Of a DNA stretch of 57,873 nt, positions 8,140 to 16,051 are shown in pieces. The translations under genes were made by a program, and so were the position numbers. The stretch spans positions 1 through 57,873 of the forward strand of contig CAZSNT010000044.1 of NCBI GenBank assembly GCA_964607765.1, in the 5' to 3' direction. Source of the DNA: CAZSNT01 sp964607765 (lineage in GTDB: Bacteria > Verrucomicrobiota > Lentisphaeria > Oligosphaerales > JABHEG01). The notes beneath the pieces are model-generated. The model had not been told where the DNA came from. It searched no databases and saw only the letters and a program-made list of their open reading frames with translations. Position 1 is the stretch's first letter, and each line of letters starts with the position of its first letter.

Positions 8140-9210
8140 ATGCAAACGTTATACATTGAGCCAGAAAAGCTAGCGCCTTTTGTCACCGACCTGATGGCGC
8201 TGCAGCGTGTGTTCGGCCCCGTGCTGCGCGACGGCGTGTACGCCTGCGAATGGCTGTCGGATGCATCCAACCTGGCTTTGCCGCCGAGCGGCATGCCGCG
8301 CGTGAGTGCCAAAGAAGCCCTGCTGCCGCGAACCGAGGTCCTGTTCTACTGCAAGGTCGGGAGGAACACGGAGAAGACCGTTCCTCCGCCTCCGCCTGAA
8401 CCCCAACTCCTGTTCGGTGTGCATCCGTGCGATGTGCAGGGCGTTGCGGTGTTGGACGCCGTGTTCAGCGCCGAGCCCTTCCCGGACCAGCCCTACATGG
8501 CGCGGCGTGCGGCTACCACGGTGGTCGGGCTCGGTGTTCATCCCGATGCGGCTGCCCCGTCGTGCTTTTTCGAGAAGCTCGGGATCAGTTCCATGGATCA
8601 TCGCGGTTGTGACCTGTTTCTCGTGCCGCTGTCGGGCGGGGGGTATGCGCTGGAGCTTCTGAGTGAGAAAGCAGCGGCTCTGGGCGCGTGTACCGACAAG
8701 CTGGCCGCGGCGGCGCCGGACGTGCTGGCCGAAGTGGCCGCGCTGCGGAGCGAGGCGGCATCGCGCGCGACGAGAGAGTTCGACATTGCCGCGATCCGGG
8801 ACCGGCTGAAGACCATGTTCGACTCGGCTTTGTGGGAGGAGATGGCCGAGAAGTGCGTGGGCTGCGGCGCCTGCGCGTTCCTCTGCCCAACCTGTCATTG
8901 CTTCGACATCCAGGACGAGGTGTGCGGGAACGTAGGGTGTCGGGTACGGAACTGGGACACGTGTCAGTTCTCGATGTTCACCAAGCACGCGTCGGGGCAC
9001 AATCCACGGGATTCGCAGCTGGGCCGGGCCCGTCAGAGGATCATGCACAAGTTCGAGTACGGCTTCAGCAATTTCGGGATACCGTTCTGCATTGGCTGCG
9101 GGCGCTGCGTGGAGGTCTGCCCCGTGCACAATGACCTGCGTACGGCGCTGTCCCGGATTGTGGACGGCGGCGCCGTCGACCAAGGCTCAGGAGAGGATGC
9201 CGCAACGTGA
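8140..9210 (+). CDS. FlxB-like (sulfhydrogenase beta-like) iron-sulfur subunit
   Basis: 356 residues. The family is that of sulfhydrogenase subunit beta and FlxB, which carries two 4Fe-4S clusters between an NAD(P)H flavoprotein and its partner. Motifs: CVGCGACAFLCPTCHCFDI from C239, then GCRVRNWDTCQFSMFTKHASGHNPR, and CIGCGRCVEVCPVHND from C317. The start is taken at ATG 8140, five bases after the upstream stop, with AGG just before it. A longer frame from TTG at 8107 would overlap the previous gene and adds residues without homology. It overlaps the next gene by GTGA, as expected for obligate FlxA/FlxB partners. Confidence 0.88.
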   Translation: MQTLYIEPEKLAPFVTDLMALQRVFGPVLRDGVYACEWLSDASNLALPPSGMPRVSAKEALLPRTEVLFYCKVGRNTEKTVPPPPPEPQLLFGVHPCDVQGVAVLDAVFSAEPFPDQPYMARRAATTVVGLGVHPDAAAPSCFFEKLGISSMDHRGCDLFLVPLSGGGYALELLSEKAAALGACTDKLAAAAPDVLAEVAALRSEAASRATREFDIAAIRDRLKTMFDSALWEEMAEKCVGCGACAFLCPTCHCFDIQDEVCGNVGCRVRNWDTCQFSMFTKHASGHNPRDSQLGRARQRIMHKFEYGFSNFGIPFCIGCGRCVEVCPVHNDLRTALSRIVDGGAVDQGSGEDAAT

Positions 9211-10055
9211 GCAGCAACCCTTACATTCCGTTCCCCGTCGTCATTGACGCGATCACTGTCGAAAACGAGGCGCAGGATATCCGCACGTTCCGGCTCAAGT
9301 TCCGGGACCCGGAGCAGAGACGGCAGTTCCAGTTCCGCATCGGGCAGTTCGCCGAGCTGTCGCTGTTCGGTGTGGGCGAGGCCCCGATCGGCATCGCATC
9401 GTCGCCGCTGGACGAGGAGTACCTGGAGTTCACGGTCAAGCGCTACCCGCACGGTGTCGTTTCCACCGCGCTGCATCAGAGCGAGCCGGGCCGGCAGATG
9501 GGCGTGCGCGGGCCGTTGGGCAACGGCTATCCGCTGGAGCGCATGCGCGGCAAGAACCTGGTGATCATCAGCGGCGGCTTCGCCGTGACGACGCTGCGCT
9601 CGACAGTCCGCTACCTGCTGCATCCGGACGTGCGCTCGACAGTGGAACGCATCACGGTTGTGTACGGCGCTCGCTCGCCCGGGGAACTGTGTTACAAGGA
9701 CGAGTTCCTTGCCTGGCAGAAACGGGATGACATCGATGTGTACCTGACCGTGGACGAAGGCGACGCGACGTGGCAGGGCAGGGAGGGCTTTGTTCCCGCT
9801 GTCGTGGAGGACGTGGCCCCCTCCGCGGAGAACGCTGTCTGCCTGATCTGCGGCCCGCCCGTGATGCTGAAGTTCACCATTCCCGTGCTCCGTGATCTCG
9901 GCTTCTGCGCCGACGATACATACCTGTCTTTCGAGATGCGTATGAAGTGCGGCATCGGCAAGTGCGGCCGCTGCAACATCGGCGACAGGTACGTGTGCGT
10001 GCACGGCCCCGTATTCTCGCTGTCCGAGGTCGAGCAGCTGCCGCAGGAGTACTGA
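9207..10055 (+). CDS. FlxA-like FAD/NAD(P)-binding oxidoreductase with C-terminal [2Fe-2S] cluster
   Basis: 282 residues of the ferredoxin-NADP reductase superfamily (FlxA, sulfhydrogenase gamma, dihydroorotate dehydrogenase electron-transfer subunit). The FAD-binding barrel occupies about residues 1-105. The pyridine-nucleotide domain includes VYGARSPGELCYKDEF and the CGPPVMLKFTIPVL motif. The terminal cluster cysteines are C248, C253, C256 and C264 (CGIGKCGRCNIG). One departure is GGFAVTTLR where the family usually has GGIGxAPLR in the nucleotide-binding loop. It starts at GTG overlapping the previous stop and is the last gene of the operon; 86 bases separate it from the regulator downstream. 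Expected role: NAD(P)H oxidation or NAD(P)+ reduction at the outer end of the complex. Confidence 0.9.
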   Translation: MSSNPYIPFPVVIDAITVENEAQDIRTFRLKFRDPEQRRQFQFRIGQFAELSLFGVGEAPIGIASSPLDEEYLEFTVKRYPHGVVSTALHQSEPGRQMGVRGPLGNGYPLERMRGKNLVIISGGFAVTTLRSTVRYLLHPDVRSTVERITVVYGARSPGELCYKDEFLAWQKRDDIDVYLTVDEGDATWQGREGFVPAVVEDVAPSAENAVCLICGPPVMLKFTIPVLRDLGFCADDTYLSFEMRMKCGIGKCGRCNIGDRYVCVHGPVFSLSEVEQLPQEY

Positions 10056-10141
10056 GCGCTTCCTGACGTTGACTCTGTTGGGGAGAGGCTGTAGGCTACT
10101 ACCCATCTGAGGGCTGTTCACCCGCGTTGGAGGCAAATCGT

Positions 10142-11062
10142 TTGGCCGCTGTGTTGCGAACGCTGATCGTGGACGATGAGCCGTTGGTTCGGCGGATGCT
10201 GAAACGGCAGCTGACCCGTCTCGAATGCCGGGTCGAGCAGGCCGCTGACGGCCGCGAGGCGCTCGCGTGCATCTCCGGGGCCGTGCCGGATGTGGTGTTC
10301 ACGGACATCCGCATGCCGGTCATGGACGGGCTGGAACTGCTCAAGGTCATCCGCGAGAGCTATCCGCAAGTCATCGTGGTGGTCATCACCGGCGCCCGGA
10401 GCCTGGAGGTCGCGGCCGAGGCGTTGCGGCTCGGCGCCCACAATTACCTGGACAAGCCCTTCGGGTTCGCCGACATTCGGCGGCTGATCGCGCGCTACCG
10501 ACCGGTCGTACGGCGGCGGATGCAGCGGCACGAGTGTGAGCTTCTGGTCCGACGTCGTGAGCTGCACGTTGAGCTTGACACGCGTATCCAGCTTGTCCCG
10601 GCGCTGGCCGAGTTCCTTGTCAGCGACACGGAAGCGTCGCTGCCGGAGTCTGACCGCACCGGGGTGTTGCTGGGGCTGATGGAACTCATCGCCAACGGCG
10701 TCGAGCACGGCAGCCTGGAGATTGGGGCCGAGGCGAAAGCTGCCGCATTGGCAGAGGGCGGCGATGCACTGGAGCAGCTGCATGCGGCGCGCCAGGCCAT
10801 GCCGGAATACCGGGATCGGAAGGTCGTCATCGCGTGCATGGCGGATGCGAACCAGTGTGAGTGGCTTATCACGGACGAAGGCCCGGGATTCGACGTCGAG
10901 GCCGTGACTCATCCGCTGTCCTCCTCCGGCCTGCTCCGGCCATGCGGGCGCGGCATCTTCCTCAGTCGTCTGCAGTTCGATGAGTTGGAGTACCTCGGGA
11001 CGGGTAACCAGGTCCGTGCGCGCAAACTGCTGCGCGCGGATCCCACGCCCCGGGACGAGTAA
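10142..11062 (+). CDS. Response regulator with receiver domain and C-terminal RsbW-like ATPase domain
   Basis: 306 residues. The receiver domain (about 1-125) has the acidic pair near residue 12, phospho-acceptor D55 in TDIRMP, and K105 in LDKPFGF. The output is not DNA-binding but a GHKL ATPase fold of the anti-sigma-kinase type (about 160-300): N-box ELIANGVEHG, G1-like DEGPGFD, and G2-like PCGRGIFLSR. The ATPase part carries a roughly 35-residue insertion after the N-box. The start TTG at 10142 is preferred because GGAGG at 10129-10133 is spaced eight bases from it. Such proteins usually control partner-switching sigma-factor circuits; no anti-anti-sigma STAS gene lies nearby. It follows the Hdr-Nuo-Flx operon on the same strand and might be co-transcribed. 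Confidence 0.8.
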   Translation: MAAVLRTLIVDDEPLVRRMLKRQLTRLECRVEQAADGREALACISGAVPDVVFTDIRMPVMDGLELLKVIRESYPQVIVVVITGARSLEVAAEALRLGAHNYLDKPFGFADIRRLIARYRPVVRRRMQRHECELLVRRRELHVELDTRIQLVPALAEFLVSDTEASLPESDRTGVLLGLMELIANGVEHGSLEIGAEAKAAALAEGGDALEQLHAARQAMPEYRDRKVVIACMADANQCEWLITDEGPGFDVEAVTHPLSSSGLLRPCGRGIFLSRLQFDELEYLGTGNQVRARKLLRADPTPRDE

Positions 11063-11161
11063 TACCCACTCCTCATGGTAGAGAAGATCGGGAGTCCGAA
11101 CGGATCCATCGAGAGGGGCGCTCGGGACCGTCGCCCTCCTCATCGCAGCGTAGGTGAATCC

Positions 11162-11461
11162 ATGGTATTGCACACGGTGGCGTTCAGAACGAAACACGAA
11201 GCTGGCTCGGATGCCGAGAAGAACTTCCTGCAGGCAGGAATTGCCTTGGGGAGATTGCCAATGGTCCGCAACTTCAAGTGCTGCAAACAAACCAGCAAGA
11301 AGAGTGATTTCGAGTACGGATTCTCGATGGAGTTTGAGACACCAGCTGACTACGAGGCCTACAATGATCATCCAGTTCATGTCGACTTTGTAGCAAGTAG
11401 GTGGATCCCTGAAGTAGAGGACTTCCTCGAACTGGACTACGAGGAAATCACAGTCACTTAG
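11162..11461 (+). CDS. Dabb (stress-responsive alpha/beta barrel) domain protein
   Basis: 99 residues starting MVLHTVAFRTK, the typical first strand of the dimeric Dabb fold, with the middle segment GFSMEFETPADYEAYNDHPVHVDFV and a terminal WIPEVEDFLELDYEE. Dabb proteins are small dimers with varied or unknown roles, some linked to stress. The ATG at 11162 is chosen because the fold starts there; an upstream in-frame ATG at 11075 would add residues lacking any similarity. Base composition departs from its neighbours: two 60-base rows inside the gene count at 53% and 45% G+C against about 67% in a row of the preceding gene. This suggests more recent acquisition. Confidence 0.75.
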   Translation: MVLHTVAFRTKHEAGSDAEKNFLQAGIALGRLPMVRNFKCCKQTSKKSDFEYGFSMEFETPADYEAYNDHPVHVDFVASRWIPEVEDFLELDYEEITVT

Positions 11462-11571
11462 CCAGTCGCCGCCGGCGGGAGCGCGGAAAGTGGAGTGGGC
11501 GATTCCGCTGCGGGAATACGTGGGCTGTTCGGAGTGGTTTCTCGAGCAACTGTTAGCCAGTGGAAACCGGC

Positions 11572-12405
11572 TCAGTGTTCGAGCTGTTTGGGCGCGTCTT
11601 GCTGCCTGCTCAGTGCGCGGCGTTCTTTGAGCATTCCGGCGAGTGTTCGATCCAGCTTGCGTTTCAGGCGCTCGTCGGCGCTCAGTGCCGGTTTGGGGAC
11701 GTCCGGTGAGAGCTTGGCGATGACTTTGTAGAGGCCGCCGCGCTTCTCCTGCAGCTGCCGGAGACGCCGGCGGATGCGGAGCAGGGCCTGGGGCGGGACA
11801 CGCGTATTCCCGATCTGCAGGCAGATCCGGTAGTGGCGTCGCGACACGCGGTAGCGTCGGAGTTGGGCGCTGCTTTCTGCGAGGAAGAAGTGATAGAGGA
11901 TGTTGGTGGGGCTCCAGCGCACGAGCTTCTTGAACAGCCTGTATGCCTGACGATGATGGTGGCTGTGGATCAGGTTCTTCGCTTCGCGGAAAGTGATGAA
12001 GCGCTGCGTATTCTGCAGGTCGAGCATCAGTGTCTGCAGGGTCGTGTTGCGGGGTATGTTGTTGCCGACGATCATCTCTTCCAGAATGTCGTCCGCGAGT
12101 GTGTCGAGGACCGAAGCCCCGGTGTCGGCGAAGGCCACGGCGCGGCCCAGCCCGGACGTTGCCGCGGAGGCCTGGTCGTATTGCCGGCGTCGGGGCGGGT
12201 CAGACAGCACGTCGAAGGCGTGGATTACGTGCCGGAACTCTTCCTCTCTGCCGCGATCGCCCTGGAACAGGTCCGGGTGGCACTGCTTTGCACGCCGGTA
12301 GTAGGCCTTCTTGAGGTCGGTGAACGTGGCGTGTCGGTGGACGCCAAGCACGGCGTACAGATTGGAGGGGGCGGATGTCACGCAAGGGCGCCTTCCACGT
12401 GCCAA
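11572..12405 (-). CDS. DnaJ-domain protein
   Basis: 277 residues. A J domain fills residues about 14-82 (NLYAVLGVHRHATFTDLKKAYYRRAK, then HPD at 43-45 and a YDQ end). No glycine-rich linker or zinc-finger domain follows, so this is a class III (DnaJC-type) co-chaperone rather than canonical DnaJ. The rest is a helical region rich in arginine with a tetratricopeptide-like stretch (RQAYRLFKKLVRWSPTNILYHFFLAESSAQLRRYRVSRRHYR) probably serving as the client or partner platform. It should stimulate DnaK ATPase through the HPD loop. It converges on the Dabb gene, with 110 unremarkable bases between. Confidence 0.85.
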   Translation of the reverse strand: MARGRRPCVTSAPSNLYAVLGVHRHATFTDLKKAYYRRAKQCHPDLFQGDRGREEEFRHVIHAFDVLSDPPRRRQYDQASAATSGLGRAVAFADTGASVLDTLADDILEEMIVGNNIPRNTTLQTLMLDLQNTQRFITFREAKNLIHSHHHRQAYRLFKKLVRWSPTNILYHFFLAESSAQLRRYRVSRRHYRICLQIGNTRVPPQALLRIRRRLRQLQEKRGGLYKVIAKLSPDVPKPALSADERLKRKLDRTLAGMLKERRALSRQQDAPKQLEH

Positions 12406-12525
12406 CTCAACGGCGGCAATGTTGTAGGATATGTCCGCGGGAGGCCCGTGACAAGTTGCCGGGCGGCGTCCGCTTCTGCTCTGAGCAGTGGACTGACGGG
12501 ATCGCGCGTTTAGATTTGGGGGGTC

Positions 12526-14661
12526 ATGCAGGGCAGCGTGTTACAGGAGTGGTTTGCAGTGGCTAATGACATCCCATCGACTGGGCTTCCCGCGGGGCAG
12601 GATCCCGCTGATACGGCGTCTGTGGCCGTCGTGGTTGCGCCGTGGCAGGTTGCTGTGGTTTCCGGCATGATCCTGATGCTCGAACTGGCCTTCATACGCC
12701 TGATACCGGCCGAGGTCCAGGCGATATCGTACTTCACCAACCTCGTGCTCATGGCCACGTTTTTCGGCATGGGGCTGGGCTGCATCCTGCAGGACAAGGT
12801 CTCGCTGTCCTGGCTGCTTCCCGCCGGGATGGGCCTGATTGCCGTGTTCATTTTCGTGGGGCGCGGCATCGTCATCTACGAGGAGGCGAGGAGCGTTCAC
12901 TACTGGCTTCAGGACGCGGACGTTCCCGGGCAGGCGTGTCGTTTGCCGCTGTTCTACGCTGCGGCTGCCGCATTTGTTCTTTCCGCCCTGCCATTTGTGG
13001 CTCTCGGGCAGCGTCTGGCACTGACGATGGATCGGCTTCCGCGTTTGGTGGCGTACGCGTGGAACATTGCCGGATCGATTGCGGGGACGCTGTTGTTTGT
13101 GTGCTCCTCGCTCGCTTCGATTCCTCCGTGGGTGTGGCCGGCTGTGATTGGGGGCCTGTGGTCGTGGCTTTTCCTGCGCGGTCGGTTGCAGCGGGTCATC
13201 ACGCCGCTTGCCGGGCTGGTTTTCCTTGGCCTGGCTCATTCTCCGCACGCAGCGCGTTGGAGCCCGTACTACTACATCCAGCACTCGGTCCAGCCTTACG
13301 GTACGCGTGTCTGGGTGAACTCCAGCTTCCACCAGCTGTGTGTGGATTTCACTGCTGACACACCGTACGATCGCAACCGGCAGCAGGAGTTGCTGGCCAA
13401 GTGGACCCGGCCTTACGACTGGTATCGTGACCTGCACGACGGCGCAGGCCCGCAGCGCGTTCTGGTGCTGGGCGCAGGTACGGGGAATGACGTGGTCGTG
13501 GCTCTGCAGAACGAGGCCGAGCGTGTGGTCGCGGTGGAGATCGATCCCGTTATTCTCGAATTGGGCCGCACCGTCAACGCCACAGACCCCTACGGCGACC
13601 CGCGCGTGGTGAGTAAGGTGGACGATGCCCGGCACTTCCTGCGTACATCGCCCGAGACCTTCGACATGGTCGTGTTCGGCACGCTCGACTCACAGGCGCT
13701 GCTGAGCAGTCAGGCGAACCTGCGACTGGAGAACTATGTCTACACACGCGAAGCGCTCCGCGACGCACGACGCCTGCTGCGTCCGGGCGGCTTGGTCGTG
13801 CTCCACTACTCGGCGTTCCAGCCGTGGCTGCGCCGGCGCATCTACTCGACTGTGCGGGACGTGTTCGGCCCGGGTTGCCGCATGCAGGTCGAGGAGTCCG
13901 AGCTGTTGTTCAACACGACCATTGCGGCCAGTGTGGACGCGCCGGGATTCGGCGACAGTGCGGCTGCAGCGGCTGAATTCAGCGGCGGATTGGTGTCGAC
14001 CGACGACTGGCCGTTCATCTACCTGCGGCGTCCCACTGTTTCGCCCGTCTACATCAAGCTCCTCGCTGTCGTGCTCTGCCTGACCGCTGTCGCATTCTTC
14101 CTGCTCAGGCGCATCCATCCCGTGACCGGCCTGCACGCGAACTTCCTGTTCCTCGGCTTGGGGTTCACGCTGATGGAGTCGAGTGCGATTGTCCGGCTTG
14201 CGCTCGTGTTCGGCAGTACGTGGACGGTGAATGCGGTGGTGTTCAGCGCCGTGCTGGCCACTATTTTCCTGGGCAATCTCAGTGTGCTGAAAGGCAAGGC
14301 GCCACCTTTGGCGTTCGCTTGGCCAGGCGTGTTGGTATTCGTGCTGATCAACTTCCTGTTCCCCATGCAGCTGCTGTTCCATGTGCCGACCGTGCTTCGA
14401 GTGGTGGTGTGCGGCCTGCTGATCGGCACGCCGGTGTTCTTCGCGTCCATCTGTTTCAGCCGCCTGTTTGAGGGGGAGCCGGTTACGGGGTACCCGCTGG
14501 GCGTGAACCTGATTGGCGCGATGGCCGGCGGCACGATTGAGTATGCCAGCATGGCTGTCGGCATGCGAGCAATCTGGCTTGTTGTGCTGGCCATCTATGG
14601 CGCAGCCTGGGTGTCTACGCTCCTGATCAGACGCTGTGGGCTGGGAGCGGGGCGCGAGTAG
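12526..14661 (+). CDS. Membrane-embedded spermidine-synthase-like methyltransferase-fold protein
   Basis: 711 residues with three parts. An N-terminal block of hydrophobic helices (about 40-240) precedes a soluble Rossmann domain of the spermidine synthase superfamily (about 280-490; motif I VLVLGAGTGNDV at 312-323, then VVAVEIDPVILELG, DDARHFL and FDMVVFGTLDSQ). A further helix bundle (about 510-705) closes the protein. Soluble SpeE is about 290 residues, so this belongs to the large membrane-bound family whose substrate is unknown. The usual catalytic D in the GGE..D loop of true polyamine synthases is not evident (a T-L-D-S sequence sits there), and no speD or speA lies nearby, so a polyamine role is doubtful. 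Confidence 0.75.
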   Translation: MQGSVLQEWFAVANDIPSTGLPAGQDPADTASVAVVVAPWQVAVVSGMILMLELAFIRLIPAEVQAISYFTNLVLMATFFGMGLGCILQDKVSLSWLLPAGMGLIAVFIFVGRGIVIYEEARSVHYWLQDADVPGQACRLPLFYAAAAAFVLSALPFVALGQRLALTMDRLPRLVAYAWNIAGSIAGTLLFVCSSLASIPPWVWPAVIGGLWSWLFLRGRLQRVITPLAGLVFLGLAHSPHAARWSPYYYIQHSVQPYGTRVWVNSSFHQLCVDFTADTPYDRNRQQELLAKWTRPYDWYRDLHDGAGPQRVLVLGAGTGNDVVVALQNEAERVVAVEIDPVILELGRTVNATDPYGDPRVVSKVDDARHFLRTSPETFDMVVFGTLDSQALLSSQANLRLENYVYTREALRDARRLLRPGGLVVLHYSAFQPWLRRRIYSTVRDVFGPGCRMQVEESELLFNTTIAASVDAPGFGDSAAAAAEFSGGLVSTDDWPFIYLRRPTVSPVYIKLLAVVLCLTAVAFFLLRRIHPVTGLHANFLFLGLGFTLMESSAIVRLALVFGSTWTVNAVVFSAVLATIFLGNLSVLKGKAPPLAFAWPGVLVFVLINFLFPMQLLFHVPTVLRVVVCGLLIGTPVFFASICFSRLFEGEPVTGYPLGVNLIGAMAGGTIEYASMAVGMRAIWLVVLAIYGAAWVSTLLIRRCGLGAGRE

Positions 14662-14759
14662 CGAGCGTCGGGGGTCGGTTCGGGGAGCCGGACGAGGACC
14701 GAAGGAGTCGGGGGGCGGGGGTCGACTATCTGTGCTCTGGTCGTAGGCGTTCAGCGCGG

Positions 14760-14765
14760 TATAGT
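14760..14765 (+). promoter_or_regulatory. Possible -10 element (TATAGT)
   Basis: TATAGT matches five of six -10 consensus bases, in an otherwise G+C-rich spacer. No good -35 hexamer lies 16-18 bases upstream. If real, transcription would start about 10 bases before ATG 14781, favouring the GTG start at 14826 for the downstream gene. Confidence 0.3.
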
Positions 14766-14825
14766 ACGTACCTGCGCAACATGCTTCCCATAGTGGGGGG
14801 GGCGGCATTCTGGAGTAGACGTGCT

Positions 14826-15497
14826 GTGGTAAGGACGCTCACCATCATACTGGACGATGGGCAGACGCTGCACTGGGACCTTGATTTTTCGGATCATGGG
14901 ACCTTGCGGATGGGCAGCTTTGCGTTCACGAGCAGACTGCCTTGGATTCGGCTGGGTTTTTGCCAGTGTCCGGCCTGCACGCTGGATGAGCAGACCAACG
15001 CGACCTGTCCCGTTGCGGAGGTGTTGGCCCAGTATGCTCGCGACTTGGCCGATCGCACGTCTTTTGAGCGCGTCAAAGTGCACGTGATCGAGGAGGACAG
15101 CCGTCACATCATCCTCAAGGAAGTGCCGTTGCAGAATGTGGTTGGCGAGCTTGTCCGGCTGGCTGTCTACCAGTCAGGCTGCCCCGTGGGCCGCAAGATA
15201 AAGATGGCGATGACGCGGCTGCCCGCGTTCCCGAGCAACAATGAGATTCTCCAAGCGCTCGCCCTGTTCTTCGCCCTCCAGTCCAAAGGCACGCAGGAGG
15301 AGCTTGACGATGAGCAGGACGAGTTCATGAACTCTCTGCACGAAGTCTTCGGCTGCCTGTCAAAGCGACTGGAGCACGCGGGCAAGGGCGATGTTTACCT
15401 GAACGCGGTTGTGATCATGCACTCGCTGTCCATGCTCTTCTCGCTCTCGGCCCCCGAGCTGATTCGGACTGCGATCCAAGAGTTCAAGTTCTGGTAA
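14826..15497 (+). CDS. Uncharacterised cysteine-containing protein (DUF6901-like)
   Basis: 223 residues of unknown function. An N-terminal beta-rich part (RTLTIILDDGQTLHWDLDF) is followed by a cysteine cluster CQCPACTLDEQTNATCPVAEVL and later SGCPVGRKIKMAMTRLPAFPSNNEI. The CPxC..CPVA..SGCP layout recalls an uncharacterised family seen in delta-proteobacteria and relatives (I believe DUF6901), but I cannot confirm that here. The cysteines could bind a metal. GTG 14826 is preferred over ATG 14781 because GGAG at 14812-14815 is well placed for it and none serves the ATG. It ends two bases from the convergent yqgE gene. Confidence 0.6.
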   Translation: MVRTLTIILDDGQTLHWDLDFSDHGTLRMGSFAFTSRLPWIRLGFCQCPACTLDEQTNATCPVAEVLAQYARDLADRTSFERVKVHVIEEDSRHIILKEVPLQNVVGELVRLAVYQSGCPVGRKIKMAMTRLPAFPSNNEILQALALFFALQSKGTQEELDDEQDEFMNSLHEVFGCLSKRLEHAGKGDVYLNAVVIMHSLSMLFSLSAPELIRTAIQEFKFW

Positions 15498-15499
15498 GG

Positions 15500-16051
15500 T
15501 CAGTTCCAGCTCGGGTTGTCGGGGAAGCTGGCGAACAGCGGCTGATCCAGGCCACATTCACGAATCGCTCTGGCCCAGAGCGCGTCCGGGGCCGTGTTGA
15601 CGATGAGCTCGGCGTTGGCCGGCGCGACCAGCCAGGCGTCGCTGGTGAGCTCGGACGCCAACTGTCCTTTGGCCCAGCCCGAATACCCCAGGAAGAAGCG
15701 GCAGTCCTCGACGCTTAGAGACCCGTCTTCGAGTCCGGTCTTCAGCACGTCAAAGTCACCCCCAATGAACAGTCCGGGCACGACCTCGACTGCGCCGGGG
15801 ACACGGCTGCCGAGACAGTGCAGAACCTGCATGGCCTCAGGCTTTACCGGGCCGCCCAGGAAGAGGCGGTCCCTGATGAACGGCAGGTCGTCGAGTATCT
15901 CGTCAGGCGTCTCGATCGGGCGATTCAGTACCAGCCCGTAGGAGCCGTCCTCGTCATGTTGGCACAGCAGGATGACGCTGTGCTGGAAGTTGGGGTCGAT
16001 AAGCGAAATGGTGGCTATCAGAAGGTCGCCAGCCTTGACGGTGCTGCTCAT
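15500..16051 (-). CDS. YqgE/AlgH family protein (UPF0301)
   Basis: 183 residues, full length for the family. The diagnostic pattern is present: GDLLIATISLIDPNFQHSVILLCQHDEDGSYGLVLNRP, LFLGGPV, VPGLFIGGD, and the closing RFFLGYSGWAKGQLASEL. The molecular function of YqgE/AlgH is not established; it is often placed near genes of transcription or redox control. Its ATG overlaps the stop of the upstream coiled-coil gene (ATGA), so the two are translationally coupled on the minus strand. Confidence 0.93.
   Translation of the reverse strand: MSSTVKAGDLLIATISLIDPNFQHSVILLCQHDEDGSYGLVLNRPIETPDEILDDLPFIRDRLFLGGPVKPEAMQVLHCLGSRVPGAVEVVPGLFIGGDFDVLKTGLEDGSLSVEDCRFFLGYSGWAKGQLASELTSDAWLVAPANAELIVNTAPDALWARAIRECGLDQPLFASFPDNPSWN

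Noticed and set aside
8170..9183. Open frame of 337 codons on the minus strand
   Set aside because: Shadow of the FlxB-like gene, whose cluster motifs are unambiguous.
13690..14808. Open frame of 372 codons on the minus strand
   Set aside because: Overlaps the membrane spermidine-synthase-like gene and reads as Arg/Gln/His-rich low-similarity protein.
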